Source of the DNA: Clostridiaceae bacterium
GTDB taxonomy: Bacteria > Bacillota > Clostridia > Lachnospirales > Lachnospiraceae
Length of the DNA: 64,000 nt
Direction: 5' to 3'
NCBI GenBank assembly: GCA_910575435.1
Contig: CAJTGI010000004.1
Coordinates: 1 to 64,000 of the forward strand
The notes under the pieces were generated by a model that saw nothing but the letters and a program-made list of their open reading frames with translations, was not told the origin of the DNA and made no database searches. This document shows, piece after piece, positions 36,792 to 45,869 of this stretch (position 1 is its first letter; every line of letters begins with the position of its first letter). The position numbers were made by a program, and so were the translations under genes.

Positions 36792-37634
36792 TCATTCGGA
36801 AAGCTTCCCCAGCAAATTTGATATACGTTCCGTGCAATCGGCTTCCCTGGCTCCTTTCCTTCTCCAATGATCGGAAAGGGGAAAATACACATTATCCTTC
36901 ACTGATTTTCCCATGTCCCATGTTCCATGCTGGTTTTGATTCCTCTTTAGCCACTCTGTAACAAACTGCAATTTCCCCCTGGCGAATCTATAATCTGCAA
37001 GAAGCTCCATGGCAGAGAGATACTGGCTGGCCTGTTTGCTTTCAAAAACCTTGGGCAAAGATGAAATCTTCTGGCTATAAACGTAGTAGATTCCATCCTC
37101 CTTTTCCAAAATATAATCCACTAGAGCACTTTCGATTGGTTTTTCTAATCCCTCCCTTAAAAGCGACACGGTATAAAAATTCACGAAATCAACGAGCCTT
37201 TTTCCCTTCGGCGGCACTCCGAAAATGTCATAGTAGGCAGAGATATATCCCTTGTGACTATATCTCCCCCCTTCAAATGCCGCCGAGATCATCTGAGACC
37301 ACTGCTTGGCAATCTGATTTGCTTCTGGGATATCAGATGCATATCTCCTGATCCAAGCTGCCAGAATCAGGGATGTAAAAACATCCCAATCAAGAAGCTT
37401 TTCCCTCCGGTCTGGAATTTCCTTTTTCCCAGCTAGGCAATCAGCCATATAGCCTACCGCTTTTTGAATACAAGCATCTTCTATCGTGAATCCCAGCCTC
37501 TCCAAGCGCCTGAGGGCCCGCTCTGTTGTAACCGGAGAACCATAAGAGGCAGAGAGCGAATGGAAACACCCCCATTTGCCATCTTCCTCTTGCATGGATA
37601 TCAATTTCTCTGCCCACATAGTATCTTTATGCAT
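36792..37634 (-). CDS. hypothetical protein with prenyltransferase-like alpha/alpha repeats
   Basis: A 280-residue, helix-rich protein with repeats resembling the terpene cyclase/prenyltransferase toroid: EDGKWG near residue 18, and NQNQHGTWDMG near 235. No catalytic DxDD motif is present, so an enzyme of terpene chemistry is unlikely. ATG 37634 follows AAAGGATG; an earlier ATG at 37661 lies in the same frame. It sits in the six-gene minus-strand cluster headed by the TetR regulator. The specific function is unknown. Confidence 0.65.
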   Translation of the reverse strand: MHKDTMWAEKLISMQEEDGKWGCFHSLSASYGSPVTTERALRRLERLGFTIEDACIQKAVGYMADCLAGKKEIPDRREKLLDWDVFTSLILAAWIRRYASDIPEANQIAKQWSQMISAAFEGGRYSHKGYISAYYDIFGVPPKGKRLVDFVNFYTVSLLREGLEKPIESALVDYILEKEDGIYYVYSQKISSLPKVFESKQASQYLSAMELLADYRFARGKLQFVTEWLKRNQNQHGTWDMGKSVKDNVYFPLSDHWRRKGAREADCTERISNLLGKLSE

Positions 37635-37672
37635 TGGATCATCCTTTCTCATAGGATGCACAGTGTGCTGCC

Positions 37673-38089
37673 TCAGTCAAAATGTTCCCCTATTTCTCCT
37701 TCTATTGCCGCCCTTAAATCAGCAATATAATTTGCCTGCTGCTTTTTCAGATATCCCTTTACAAACAGATTCATGATCGGATTGTTCACCTGAACTTCTT
37801 CTGTAAAGGTAATCTGCGTACCATCATCCCGGCTTTCAAAGATACCGCTCCAGCGCCCGCTCATATTTTTATTTTCCATGACAAACCCATATTCCCGATA
37901 TTCCTCTTTTGCCGTAATCTCAAAATGCGTCACGAATCCATCCCTTGTATACTCGTCAAACTGATGTTCGTCTATGATTTCTATTTTGGATAAATCCCTT
38001 CTCCAACTATAATTCTCATTGTCAGTAACAATATCCCAGACCGTCTTACAGTCGCAAGGAAACTGTGCTGTCACTATTGATCGTTTCAT
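37673..38089 (-). CDS. SRPBCC family protein
   Basis: A 138-residue START/Bet v1-like fold protein: VTAQFPCDCKTVWDIVTDNENYSWRRD at the N-terminus in outline, GRWSGIFESRDDGTQITFTEE in the middle, and a C-terminal helix ending AAIEGEIGEHFD. Such proteins bind hydrophobic ligands in a deep pocket. GGAGGG precedes ATG 38089 at 7 nt. The frame starts earlier, overlapping the upstream gene, but without a ribosome site. Confidence 0.8.
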   Translation of the reverse strand: MKRSIVTAQFPCDCKTVWDIVTDNENYSWRRDLSKIEIIDEHQFDEYTRDGFVTHFEITAKEEYREYGFVMENKNMSGRWSGIFESRDDGTQITFTEEVQVNNPIMNLFVKGYLKKQQANYIADLRAAIEGEIGEHFD

Positions 38090-38109
38090 CGCATATCCCT
38101 CCATAGTAG

Positions 38110-39630
38110 TCATTCATACAGCATGATAATATTGTGAAAGCACGTATGAAAACCAAGTTTTTTATACAAAGGCACGGCCTGGCTGGAACCGCTGAGCGTT
38201 ACCGTCTCCACTCCCCTCTCAAATAACTCCTCCAATGCCTTGGAAGATAAAGTGATGGCAGCTTTCCTCCGCCGATACGCCTCCAAGGTAGATACAAATT
38301 CCAGCGAAGCCGTGTTTCCGGTCTGTATCGTGGCTGCGGTGGACACAGGCACCCCATCTATTTCAGCCAGATATATTTTAATATGATCCTGTGCCACCCA
38401 CACATAGTAATGCTCTGCATCAATCATATTCCAGCCATGCAGGGCGCTATTTACCACATCCACCCAGCGCCTAAAATCTTCCTTCGTCTTTACCTCCCTG
38501 CACACAATGCCAGAATCCTCCGTTGGCATGCAGGGGTGAAAATCTGCCGCGCACAAACACATGCCCGGCTCTGGCTCTTCCGCCTCCTCCGAGAGATTTT
38601 TGAAGCCGTATCCTTTCAATATATTAACAATATCCTTCGGCTGGGCATCCGGAGTAATGAGCCATCGCCTGGGAACAGCTTTGGATTGTATTCCAACAAT
38701 CAGTTCCTGCAAATCCTCCTGATACCCATTCTCGTTCAGTTTCAAATGAAAGGCTAAGTCGGGGCCAGCTTCCCCCTCCTTAGGCATGATCCAATCAACT
38801 ACCCCCTCGTGGAAATCCACAATGCCTGATAAAGCAAAAATGCGATAATATCGATAATAATTTTCTATGACATTCCTCGTTTCTTTTGGAGCAACATATT
38901 GAAGCATGATATCATCAGGTATCCTTATCTCATACTCGCAGGTCAGATCTCCCCTCAGCACAGAATGCACCACCCTTCCCTCCAGTTCCCTACCCAGAAA
39001 AGCCTCTGCAAAGTTCATCACATGGCCCAAGCTGCAATAGCACAGCGTAGCAGATACCGTTTCATCGGATAAAATCGATTCCTTTGCAAAAGGGCAGTGA
39101 CAGGCATGATAACGTTTCATCCTATCATTATCTGCTTTTAAATATTCATTCATATTGCAGGGAAAGGCCATACAAGTCAGCGTATTCCCTTTTCGCACAG
39201 GAGCCAGCATCGCTGGGTATTCTCGGATAAACGCCAGCACTTCATCTGTAATTTCCTGCCCATAAAAATCCTTTTTCTCCTCATTACGTTTGACGAACTG
39301 ATCAAGTTCCCCATCAAGATGAATTTTCAAGAACGCATCCAGATCTCCAATCTTCAGAAATTCCTCTCTGGCCCAAGCAGATTGGGAGGGATGCAAGCCA
39401 TGCCTGACCTTGCAGAGAATCTTTTCCACCGTCTCCCTCTCCGCCATATTCTCAAAACGGTGCATAAAGGTACACATATTGCTACATTGACAGCTGCCTT
39501 CCGTCTCGATATCAGGCAAGGTCATATCATCTGTCAGCGCCTCCCAAAATACCTCTCCCAACTCCGAGCAGATTTCCCTGCGAAACGTATTGATTCCGAA
39601 TTCATCATAGTTTATCTTTGTATCCCCCAA
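38110..39630 (-). CDS. two-domain protein: DUF6144-like N-terminus and GNAT acetyltransferase C-terminus
   Basis: A 506-residue protein. The N-terminal half has a Cys-rich pattern (CQCSNMC; HACHCPFAK; TLCYCSLGHV) resembling the DUF6144 family of Clostridia. The C-terminal part, about 370-506, looks like a GNAT acetyltransferase (KIYLAEIDGVPVSTAATIQ, LEFVSTLEAYRRRKAAI, VPLYKKLGF). The acetyl-CoA motif reads RRRKAA instead of R-x-x-G-x-G/A. The two parts are a fusion of modules usually found alone. It may link metal/thiolate chemistry to acetylation, but no function is proven. Confidence 0.7.
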   Translation of the reverse strand: MGDTKINYDEFGINTFRREICSELGEVFWEALTDDMTLPDIETEGSCQCSNMCTFMHRFENMAERETVEKILCKVRHGLHPSQSAWAREEFLKIGDLDAFLKIHLDGELDQFVKRNEEKKDFYGQEITDEVLAFIREYPAMLAPVRKGNTLTCMAFPCNMNEYLKADNDRMKRYHACHCPFAKESILSDETVSATLCYCSLGHVMNFAEAFLGRELEGRVVHSVLRGDLTCEYEIRIPDDIMLQYVAPKETRNVIENYYRYYRIFALSGIVDFHEGVVDWIMPKEGEAGPDLAFHLKLNENGYQEDLQELIVGIQSKAVPRRWLITPDAQPKDIVNILKGYGFKNLSEEAEEPEPGMCLCAADFHPCMPTEDSGIVCREVKTKEDFRRWVDVVNSALHGWNMIDAEHYYVWVAQDHIKIYLAEIDGVPVSTAATIQTGNTASLEFVSTLEAYRRRKAAITLSSKALEELFERGVETVTLSGSSQAVPLYKKLGFHTCFHNIIMLYE

Positions 39631-39661
39631 CTTGTTTCACCCTCCTAAATCTAATTCCAAC

Positions 39662-40123
39662 TTATAATTTCCGGCACGGAAAAAACAGATACCCCTTCCC
39701 CGTCTGGGGGCAAGTAAAGTCATGGACAGCGCCTGCCAAGGGAATATCATGATTTTCCATATATTTGATTACCTCTGAAAAGGTACCGTCATTTTCACGT
39801 TCCACATAAAGATATTCAAAGCCAGGAATCACCCACTTTGTCCACCCGTCCGGGGCTTCCGCATCATCGTTGCATTCCACTCCTGCAAGATAAAGTCCCT
39901 TGCTGAAATCCTCCCACGGCTGAAAGGAACGGGAAAAATCAGACATCGCTCCCCATATTCCAGCGATATTGCCATCTTCATCCTTCTTTGCCAAATGCTG
40001 GATTTCTCCAAAATGAGAATTTGCATCCTCCCACAAATTTTGAATAAAACCAGTGCCATCCATTGTTGAGCCCTCTTTTCCTATTACTACAAAAGACTCC
40101 TTTTCGCATCTCTCCACTTTCAT
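39662..40123 (-). CDS. GyrI-like/AraC effector-binding domain protein
   Basis: A 153-residue stand-alone effector-binding fold: VERCEKESFVVIGKEGS, the WTKWVIPGFEYLYVE strand and a C-terminal GKGYLFFPC. In relatives the pocket binds hydrophobic cations or acts as a small-molecule hydrolase. GGAGGAAAGAC precedes ATG 40123. It lies between the TetR gene and the DUF6144-GNAT gene, and could be the drug-binding member of the cluster. Confidence 0.8.
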   Translation of the reverse strand: MKVERCEKESFVVIGKEGSTMDGTGFIQNLWEDANSHFGEIQHLAKKDEDGNIAGIWGAMSDFSRSFQPWEDFSKGLYLAGVECNDDAEAPDGWTKWVIPGFEYLYVERENDGTFSEVIKYMENHDIPLAGAVHDFTCPQTGKGYLFFPCRKL

Positions 40124-40234
40124 GTCTTTCCTCCAATCATTTTCTCTTACGCAACCTGTTCTGTCATAATTCCCACCAAATCCCGATCCTATCAATAGTT
40201 CCTAAACAGGCATACCACTGTCAAACCGAGACCC

Positions 40235-40819
40235 TCATTCGTCTGCGTCCTCCTTGCCCTCAAAGGTTTTCGTTCCGGCAATTAAAACCTGCAACGATAT
40301 TTCAAAACTTTTTTCGATAGTCACGGGATTTCCAAAAGCCTTGTTATTCACCAACAGAGCAAAGCCTTCCAAGAAACTGCGAAACGTCCGAATCAGATGG
40401 TCACAATTATTTTTTCCAATATTTAGCATGGAAAAATCTTTATAGATCATGGAAAATATCCTTTTCGTCGCCTCCTGCGCCTCATCATCTTGAAACTTAT
40501 TGTACCAGAGCATGGCATTAAAAACACCGGGATTTTCCGTAGCATATTGATAAAATGCATGGCAAATAGCCTCCAAAGCATCATACCCACTTACGCATAA
40601 CGCTGCCTGAGTCATTTTTTCATCCATCTCCCTCCAGCCAAAAAGCATGATTTCTTTCTGCAATACGTCAATCCCTTCAATGTGATTGTAGAGCGACGGA
40701 GGCTGAACATGGAGACTATCCGCAAGCAATTTCAAAGTAATTTTGTCAAATCCCACTTCATTTGCCAGTTCAGCCGCCTTTCTCACAATCCTATCCTTTG
40801 TAAGACCAGCCCGTGCCAT
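40235..40819 (-). CDS. TetR/AcrR family transcriptional regulator
   Basis: A 194-residue regulator with an N-terminal helix-turn-helix (TKDRIVRKAAELANEVGF, TLKLLADSLHVQPPSLYNHI) and a C-terminal TetR-type ligand-binding domain (FHAMLWYNKFQ-like helices). GGGGAGGAG precedes ATG 40819. As the first gene of the minus-strand cluster ending at 36082, it probably represses its own operon and responds to a small ligand. The AT-rich upstream region has a short inverted repeat (AACTAATAATAATAGT). Confidence 0.9.
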   Translation of the reverse strand: MARAGLTKDRIVRKAAELANEVGFDKITLKLLADSLHVQPPSLYNHIEGIDVLQKEIMLFGWREMDEKMTQAALCVSGYDALEAICHAFYQYATENPGVFNAMLWYNKFQDDEAQEATKRIFSMIYKDFSMLNIGKNNCDHLIRTFRSFLEGFALLVNNKAFGNPVTIEKSFEISLQVLIAGTKTFEGKEDADE

Positions 40820-40921
40820 AGTTATCTCCTCCCCTATAACTAATAATAATAGTATTATACCTAATATCATTAGTTATTTCAAGTTTTTATAATTAAAAAG
40901 GTGCGAAGTTTCCTATAAATT

Positions 40922-40977
40922 AAAAAAATCGGCCAGTGATGCTATTCGCAGCTACGCTGCTCATAGCATCACCGGCC
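40922..40977 (-). terminator. strong intrinsic terminator after sigma factor gene
   Basis: GGCCGGTGATGCTAT and ATAGCATCACTGGCC form a 15-bp stem, followed by seven T residues on the minus strand. It contains CTATTCGCAG, close to the repeat-family end. It terminates the sigma factor transcript ending at 41003. Confidence 0.93.
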
Positions 40978-41002
40978 GTACATTTCACTTTTCTGACACC
41001 CC

Positions 41003-41851
41003 TCATTCTAAATTCGCAGAAATCTTAGAATAAGATGGTCCGTTAAGAAACTCCTCTATGAACTTTTTCAGGCTTTCCGGCGACTGGTATGTCTTGCAAA
41101 ATGAGAACTCCTGAGAAATGGCATCGATATCCTCCATCGTCTCTTTCACTGTTGCCATATCTTTTAATACGGCCGTGGTAAAATCCAGCCGTGCCGGATG
41201 AATCCTGTGATTCTGAATGGCATAATTCACCCGTTCCGCACAGTGGCATGTCCCCTTTCCGTATTCTCCGCAATATTCTTTCAGGAAATCTCCCACCTTC
41301 TTGCGAACCCTTGACAGACGCTGGCGGTACGCTTCCGGCGTGATATCCAAAATATCCCCGGCAATTCTGCTGTCCAGCTTAAACATCGTACCAAGGATGA
41401 ATATACATCGGCTCTCCGCATCCAGGCACTGGAGAATCACATTGGTACAGGAAAGCTTCAGTTCCTCCGCCAAAATTGACCTCTCCACATTCTGGGTCAG
41501 GTCCGGCACATCCTCAATTTTTGCATTTCTAATGTCATCCCCATAAAACTCAAAACTGAGTGGAAATTTGGCGAACATATGCTTTTTATAGTCTTTTAAA
41601 TAATTTGACGCAATCCGGAACACCCAGGTAGAAAAAGAACTTTTCCCCTCGAAGGAGGACAGATGGGTGATAATCTTTAGCAGAATATCCTGTGTCGCAT
41701 CCTGTGCATCCTGAAAGGTGCCCAACATGCGAAGCGAGAGATTAAATATCAAATCCTGCACGCTGACAAGCACCTCCTCCAGAGCCTCCTTATCCCCGGC
41801 TGTGGCCTTTTGGACCAATTCAAATAATTCTTCCTTTGCATACTCATTCAT
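41003..41851 (-). CDS. sigma-70 family RNA polymerase sigma factor, ECF-type with C-terminal extension
   Basis: A 282-residue sigma factor. Region 2 has LRMLGTFQDAQDATQDILLKI and SSFSTWVFRIASNYLKDYKK in outline; region 4 ends in LDITPEAYRQRLSRVRKKV. A C-terminal extension of about 90 residues contains GTCHCAERVNYAI, a possible metal or redox site. GAGGTAAATT precedes ATG 41851. No anti-sigma factor is adjacent. It may respond to a redox or metal signal through the extension, which is inference. Confidence 0.87.
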   Translation of the reverse strand: MNEYAKEELFELVQKATAGDKEALEEVLVSVQDLIFNLSLRMLGTFQDAQDATQDILLKIITHLSSFEGKSSFSTWVFRIASNYLKDYKKHMFAKFPLSFEFYGDDIRNAKIEDVPDLTQNVERSILAEELKLSCTNVILQCLDAESRCIFILGTMFKLDSRIAGDILDITPEAYRQRLSRVRKKVGDFLKEYCGEYGKGTCHCAERVNYAIQNHRIHPARLDFTTAVLKDMATVKETMEDIDAISQEFSFCKTYQSPESLKKFIEEFLNGPSYSKISANLE

Positions 41852-42021
41852 AATTTACCTCATTTCTGCGCTGCTTCCTAATGATTCAACTTCAGTGACA
41901 ATACACATAAGGCAAGTTTGCGCCGGGCAGCGCGCAGACACATCATGTAGCCTCTGTATATATATTTAGACTAGTATTTCTGGCTCCTGTGACAGAAAAT
42001 CTTCTATTTTATTAAAAATGC

Positions 42022-42054
42022 AAAAAGACAGGCAAGAAGCGTTTGCCTCTTGCC
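42022..42054 (-). terminator. intrinsic terminator of the fatty-acid operon
   Basis: GGCAAGAGGC and GCTTCTTGCC form the stem, followed by TGTCTTTTTG on the minus strand, 33 bp after the accA stop. Confidence 0.9.
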
Positions 42055-42086
42055 CATCCTTTATTTTAAACAACTTTTCACCTTTT

Positions 42087-42884
42087 TTATTCCGCATATT
42101 CCCCAAATTTCCGAAAACGCTCATATCGTTTTTGCAAAAGTTCCTTTTGCTCCATCTCCATCAATTCGGGAATCGTCTCCCGCAGGGCTTCCCGCAACTG
42201 ATCCGTGGTGTAAGACAGATTATGCTCCAAGCCCTCCTCCGGCTCTTTAAACACTCTGTCAACCACGTGATTTTCCAGCAAATGCCCGGAGGTCATCTTC
42301 ATCAAATCCGCCGCCTCTGCCACTCTGGACGAATCCCGCCAGAGGATGCTGGCAAACCCTTCCGGTGACAGTACAGAGTACATTCCATGCTCCAGCATCC
42401 ACACCGTATCTCCCACCGCCAGAGCCAGAGCGCCGCCGCTACCGCCCTCTCCGATAAAGATGCTGATAATTGGCGTTTTCAGCCGGGACATCTCCAGCAG
42501 GTTCTTTGCAATGGCCTCTCCCTGCCCCCGCTCTTCCGCGCCGATGCCGCAGAATGCCCCGGCAGTATTAATCAGCGTAATGACTGGCCGGTGGAACTTT
42601 TCCGCCTGCTTCATCAGACGCAACGCCTTCCGATATCCCTCGGGATTTGGGGCCCCAAAATTGCACTTCAAATTCTCCTCCAAGGTATGCCCCTTCTGGA
42701 TGCCCACCACCGTGACAGGCGTCCCCTCAAAAGAGGCAATCCCCCCCACAATGGCGCCATCGTCGGCAAAGAGACGGTCTCCATGGAACTCCATAAAATC
42801 CTTAAACAATTCCCGAATGAATTGTTTGGTGTTCGGTCGCTCTATCATGCGAGCAATCCCAACAGATTTCATCGCATCGCTCAA
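42087..42884 (-). CDS. accA: acetyl-CoA carboxylase carboxyltransferase subunit alpha
   Basis: A 265-residue carboxyltransferase subunit that with AccD moves the carboxyl group from biotin to acetyl-CoA. It has [59 protein letters not shown] in outline, and [17 protein letters not shown]. The probable start is TTG 42884, with GGGAGG 8 nt upstream; the ATG at 42872 is too far from it. It overlaps the accD stop region (one base apart). It ends the operon. Confidence 0.96.
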   Translation of the reverse strand: MSDAMKSVGIARMIERPNTKQFIRELFKDFMEFHGDRLFADDGAIVGGIASFEGTPVTVVGIQKGHTLEENLKCNFGAPNPEGYRKALRLMKQAEKFHRPVITLINTAGAFCGIGAEERGQGEAIAKNLLEMSRLKTPIISIFIGEGGSGGALALAVGDTVWMLEHGMYSVLSPEGFASILWRDSSRVAEAADLMKMTSGHLLENHVVDRVFKEPEEGLEHNLSYTTDQLREALRETIPELMEMEQKELLQKRYERFRKFGEYAE

Positions 42885-43769
42885 TTAGGCTTCCTCCCTT
42901 CCCTGGGGACAGTGCAGACGCAAAATCCTTCCCAGCTCATCCCTTAATTTCTCCCTGTGGACAATCCTGTCAACAAATCCATGCTCCAGCTGGAACTCGG
43001 CCCGCTGAAATCCCTCGGGCAAATCCTGGTGGATGGTGCCCTTAATCACCCGCTGTCCCGCAAAGCCAATCAATGCCTTTGGCTCCGAAAGAATAATGTC
43101 ACCCAGCATGGCAAAACTTGCGGACACGCCGCCTGTCGTCGGATCTGTCAGCACCGTCACATACAAAAGCCCAGCCTCGTCATGCCTGCCCAAAGCCTCG
43201 GACACCTTCGCCATCTGCATCAGGGAAATGATTCCCTCCTGCATCCTGGCACCGCCGGAAGTGGTAAAGATAATAATCGGCAATCTATGTTCTGTGGCAT
43301 ACTCCACCGCCCTGGTGACCTTCTCGCCCACCACGGAACCCATGCTCCCCATCATATAATGGCTATCCATAATGGCAATCACCGTGTCAAATCCACGAAT
43401 CTTCCCCCTGCCGGTCACCACGCCTTCCTTAATGCCAGACTTTTTCTGAGCTTTCCTGATTACCTCTTCATAGTCCGGGTAATCCATGGGATTCTTCGCC
43501 ACCATATTGGCATCAAACTCCTGGAAGCTATCCTCATCCAAAGTAATGCCGATGCGCTCCGCCGGGCTCATGCGGAAATGGGCGTGGCAGTTGGGGCAAA
43601 GCTTATATTCCGTCACTTCTTTTTTATAGATAATCGCCTTGCAGGTATTGCACTTAATCCACATGCCGTCTGGAATGGAGGGCTCTGATTTCGCCCTTCT
43701 TCTGTCATTCTTTTTCGAGCGCTCATTCCCATCCAGGGAATAATAGCTCTTCTTTCCAAACAGATTCAT
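42885..43769 (-). CDS. accD: acetyl-CoA carboxylase carboxyltransferase subunit beta
   Basis: A 294-residue subunit with the N-terminal zinc ribbon (KCNTCKAIIY and LCPNCHAHFR, about 37-66) and the carboxyltransferase crotonase fold (RKAQKKSGIKEGVVTG, FTTSGGARMQEGI, PTTGGVSASFAMLGD). GAAGGAGTGATTGA precedes ATG 43769. It lies after a structured 114-bp gap from accC. Confidence 0.96.
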   Translation of the reverse strand: MNLFGKKSYYSLDGNERSKKNDRRRAKSEPSIPDGMWIKCNTCKAIIYKKEVTEYKLCPNCHAHFRMSPAERIGITLDEDSFQEFDANMVAKNPMDYPDYEEVIRKAQKKSGIKEGVVTGRGKIRGFDTVIAIMDSHYMMGSMGSVVGEKVTRAVEYATEHRLPIIIFTTSGGARMQEGIISLMQMAKVSEALGRHDEAGLLYVTVLTDPTTGGVSASFAMLGDIILSEPKALIGFAGQRVIKGTIHQDLPEGFQRAEFQLEHGFVDRIVHREKLRDELGRILRLHCPQGREEA

Positions 43770-43797
43770 TCAATCACTCCTTCCATTCTGTTAATTT

Positions 43798-43911
43798 GTA
43801 ACCATTCAGCCTTGCGGCTTTATCGTTACACAGCAGTGCTTTCAGCACTGTTGATGTACACATTTTGCACAAAAACGTGTAAAATGGCACCGTAAAAGGC
43901 TGAGCTGTTAC
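43798..43911. repeat. cruciform intergenic element between accC and accD
   Basis: Outer arms GTAAC/GTTAC and AGCCTT/AAGGCT, with two inner hairpins CAGTGCT-ttc-AGCACTG and CATTTTGCAC/GTGTAAAATG. The outer GTAAC overlaps the accC stop codon. The layout (outer repeat, two hairpins) matches the elements at 34918 and 47956 in principle, but the sequence differs apart from GTAACCATTCAG, which resembles GTTACTATTCACAG. Confidence 0.7.
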
Positions 43912-45251
43912 GTTAATTTTCTTTCTAGGAAGGAAGTGTCAAACTCCCCTGCCAGATAATCCCGATCGTGGAGAATGCGATTCTGAAACTCAATATTCGT
44001 CTCTATGCCGCTGATAATGAACTCGTAGAGCGCCCTCCTCATTTTGGAGATGGCCTCCTCCCTGCTATTACCGTGGACAATCACCTTCGCAATCATGGAA
44101 TCATAAAAAGGCGGAATCTCATATCCCTCATATACCGCCGTATCCACTCGAACACCCAGACCGCCAGCCGGAAGCATGAGATAGTCGATTAAGCCCGGAC
44201 AGGGCGCAAAATTCTTGTCTGGATTTTCCGCATTGATCCGACATTCAATGGCATGCCCCTTAATCCGAATATCTTCCTGCTTCAGAGACAACCTTTTTCC
44301 CTCCGCGATGCGAATCTGCTCCTTAATGATATCCACATTGGTAATCATCTCCGTCACAGGATGCTCCACCTGCACCCTGGTATTCATCTCCATAAAATAA
44401 AATTTCCCAGACCTGTCATAGAGAAACTCGATGGTTCCCGCACTCTGATATCCCGCGGCCTTGGCCGCGCGGACAGCCGCAGCACACATCTCCTCCCTCA
44501 CTTCCGGGGTTATCACAGGAGATGGCGCCTCTTCCAGCACCTTCTGATTCTTCCTCTGGAGAGAGCAATCCCTCTCGCCCAGATGAATCACATTGCCGTG
44601 CTCGTCACCCAGGACCTGCACTTCCACATGCCTGGCGTGCTCGATTACCTTCTCCATGTACATGGTGTCATCCCCAAAGGCGGCCTTGGTCTCGCTTCTC
44701 GCCGACTCAAATGCCTTGGCAAGCTCATCCGCCTCACGCACGATGCGGATGCCTTTGCCACCCCCACCGGCAGATGCCTTCACCATCACGGGATACCCCA
44801 GGGCCTCCGCCACCTGGTACGCCTGGTCCACATCCTTCACCACGCCATCGCTTCCCGGTATCACCGGCACATTGGCCTGAATCATCATAGTGCGGGCATT
44901 GGACTTATTGCCCATGGTATCAATCACGGAAGGCGCTGGCCCGATAAATTTGATATTACATTCCTGGCACATAGCAGCGAAGGTGCTATTCTCTGACAAA
45001 AAGCCAAATCCAGGATGAATTGCCTGGGCCTTCTTCTCCACCGCCGCGCATATGATATTGGTCATATTATTGTAACTGTCCGCCGCCTTGGCAGAGCCAA
45101 TGCACACTGCCTCATCCGCCAGTTGCGTGTGCAATGCTTCCCTGTCCGGCTCAGAAAACACGGCTACCGTCTTAATGCCCATCTCCCGGCATGCCCGAAT
45201 AATGCGGACAGCAATCTCGCCTCGATTTGCTATCAATACTTTGTCAAACAT
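43908..45251 (-). CDS. accC: acetyl-CoA carboxylase, biotin carboxylase subunit
   Basis: A 447-residue ATP-grasp enzyme that carboxylates biotin on AccB. It has KVLIANRGEIAVRIIRA, AIHPGFGFLSEN, MVKASAGGGGKGIRIV, and FYFMEMNTRVQVEHPVTE. Full length. GGGGAGGCACAT precedes ATG 45251. Confidence 0.97.
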   Translation of the reverse strand: MFDKVLIANRGEIAVRIIRACREMGIKTVAVFSEPDREALHTQLADEAVCIGSAKAADSYNNMTNIICAAVEKKAQAIHPGFGFLSENSTFAAMCQECNIKFIGPAPSVIDTMGNKSNARTMMIQANVPVIPGSDGVVKDVDQAYQVAEALGYPVMVKASAGGGGKGIRIVREADELAKAFESARSETKAAFGDDTMYMEKVIEHARHVEVQVLGDEHGNVIHLGERDCSLQRKNQKVLEEAPSPVITPEVREEMCAAAVRAAKAAGYQSAGTIEFLYDRSGKFYFMEMNTRVQVEHPVTEMITNVDIIKEQIRIAEGKRLSLKQEDIRIKGHAIECRINAENPDKNFAPCPGLIDYLMLPAGGLGVRVDTAVYEGYEIPPFYDSMIAKVIVHGNSREEAISKMRRALYEFIISGIETNIEFQNRILHDRDYLAGEFDTSFLERKLT

Positions 45252-45295
45252 ATGTGCCTCCCCTATATCGTTGTGCTAAGGAACTGAAACTCTTG

Positions 45296-45309
45296 CAACC
45301 ATTCACAGC
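45296..45309 (+). repeat. solo end of the TATTCACAG family
   Basis: GCAACCATTCACAG between fabZ and accC, 11 of 14 positions as in GTTACTATTCACAG. No second end or arm is seen. Confidence 0.35.
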
Positions 45310-45357
45310 AATTTAAAATAAGCAGATTCCCCGTACCTGCACATAAGATTCCGAAAC

Positions 45358-45786
45358 CTACTCCACAATGAACATGAACTGCTCCACCTGACAGGCAACC
45401 TCATCCCCCACATAGGCAGTGCCATGCCCGATGCCAATATTCTTCTTCATCTTATCAATCTCCAGCTCAATCCTTAACACGTCCCCTGGCACGACCTTCC
45501 TCTTGAACTTCACATTCTTGATGCCGCCAAAATACCCCGTCTTTCCCTTGAACTGCTCCAAGGACATAATCGCCACCGCCCCTGCCTGGGCCATAGCCTC
45601 CACCTGGAGCACTCCGGGCATCACTGGCTCCTGGGGAAAATGTCCTGCAAAAAATGGCTCATTGTACGTGACGTTCTTCGTAGCCACGATTGATTTTCCC
45701 TCTTCCAGCGCTTCCACCCTGTCAATCAGCAGAAAAGGCTGCCTGTGGGGAATGATTGACATAATCTCATTGATATCCATTACCAT
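45358..45786 (-). CDS. fabZ: 3-hydroxyacyl-ACP dehydratase FabZ
   Basis: A 142-residue hot-dog-fold dehydratase: IMSIIPHRQPFLLIDRV with the catalytic His, FFAGHFPQEPVMPGVLQVEAMAQAG in outline with the Glu of the active site. It removes water from 3-hydroxyacyl-ACP. GAGAGGATAAATAT precedes the first ATG. It lies between accB and accC, as in other Firmicutes fab operons. Whether it also isomerises to the cis product (FabA/FabM-like) cannot be told. Confidence 0.95.
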   Translation of the reverse strand: MVMDINEIMSIIPHRQPFLLIDRVEALEEGKSIVATKNVTYNEPFFAGHFPQEPVMPGVLQVEAMAQAGAVAIMSLEQFKGKTGYFGGIKNVKFKRKVVPGDVLRIELEIDKMKKNIGIGHGTAYVGDEVACQVEQFMFIVE

Positions 45787-45869
45787 ATATTTATCCTCTC
45801 TTCATTCTTGAAGTCATCGGAAGCAGTAAATCCACCAACATTTGCATTTATTGATGGCTCAACGCTTCT

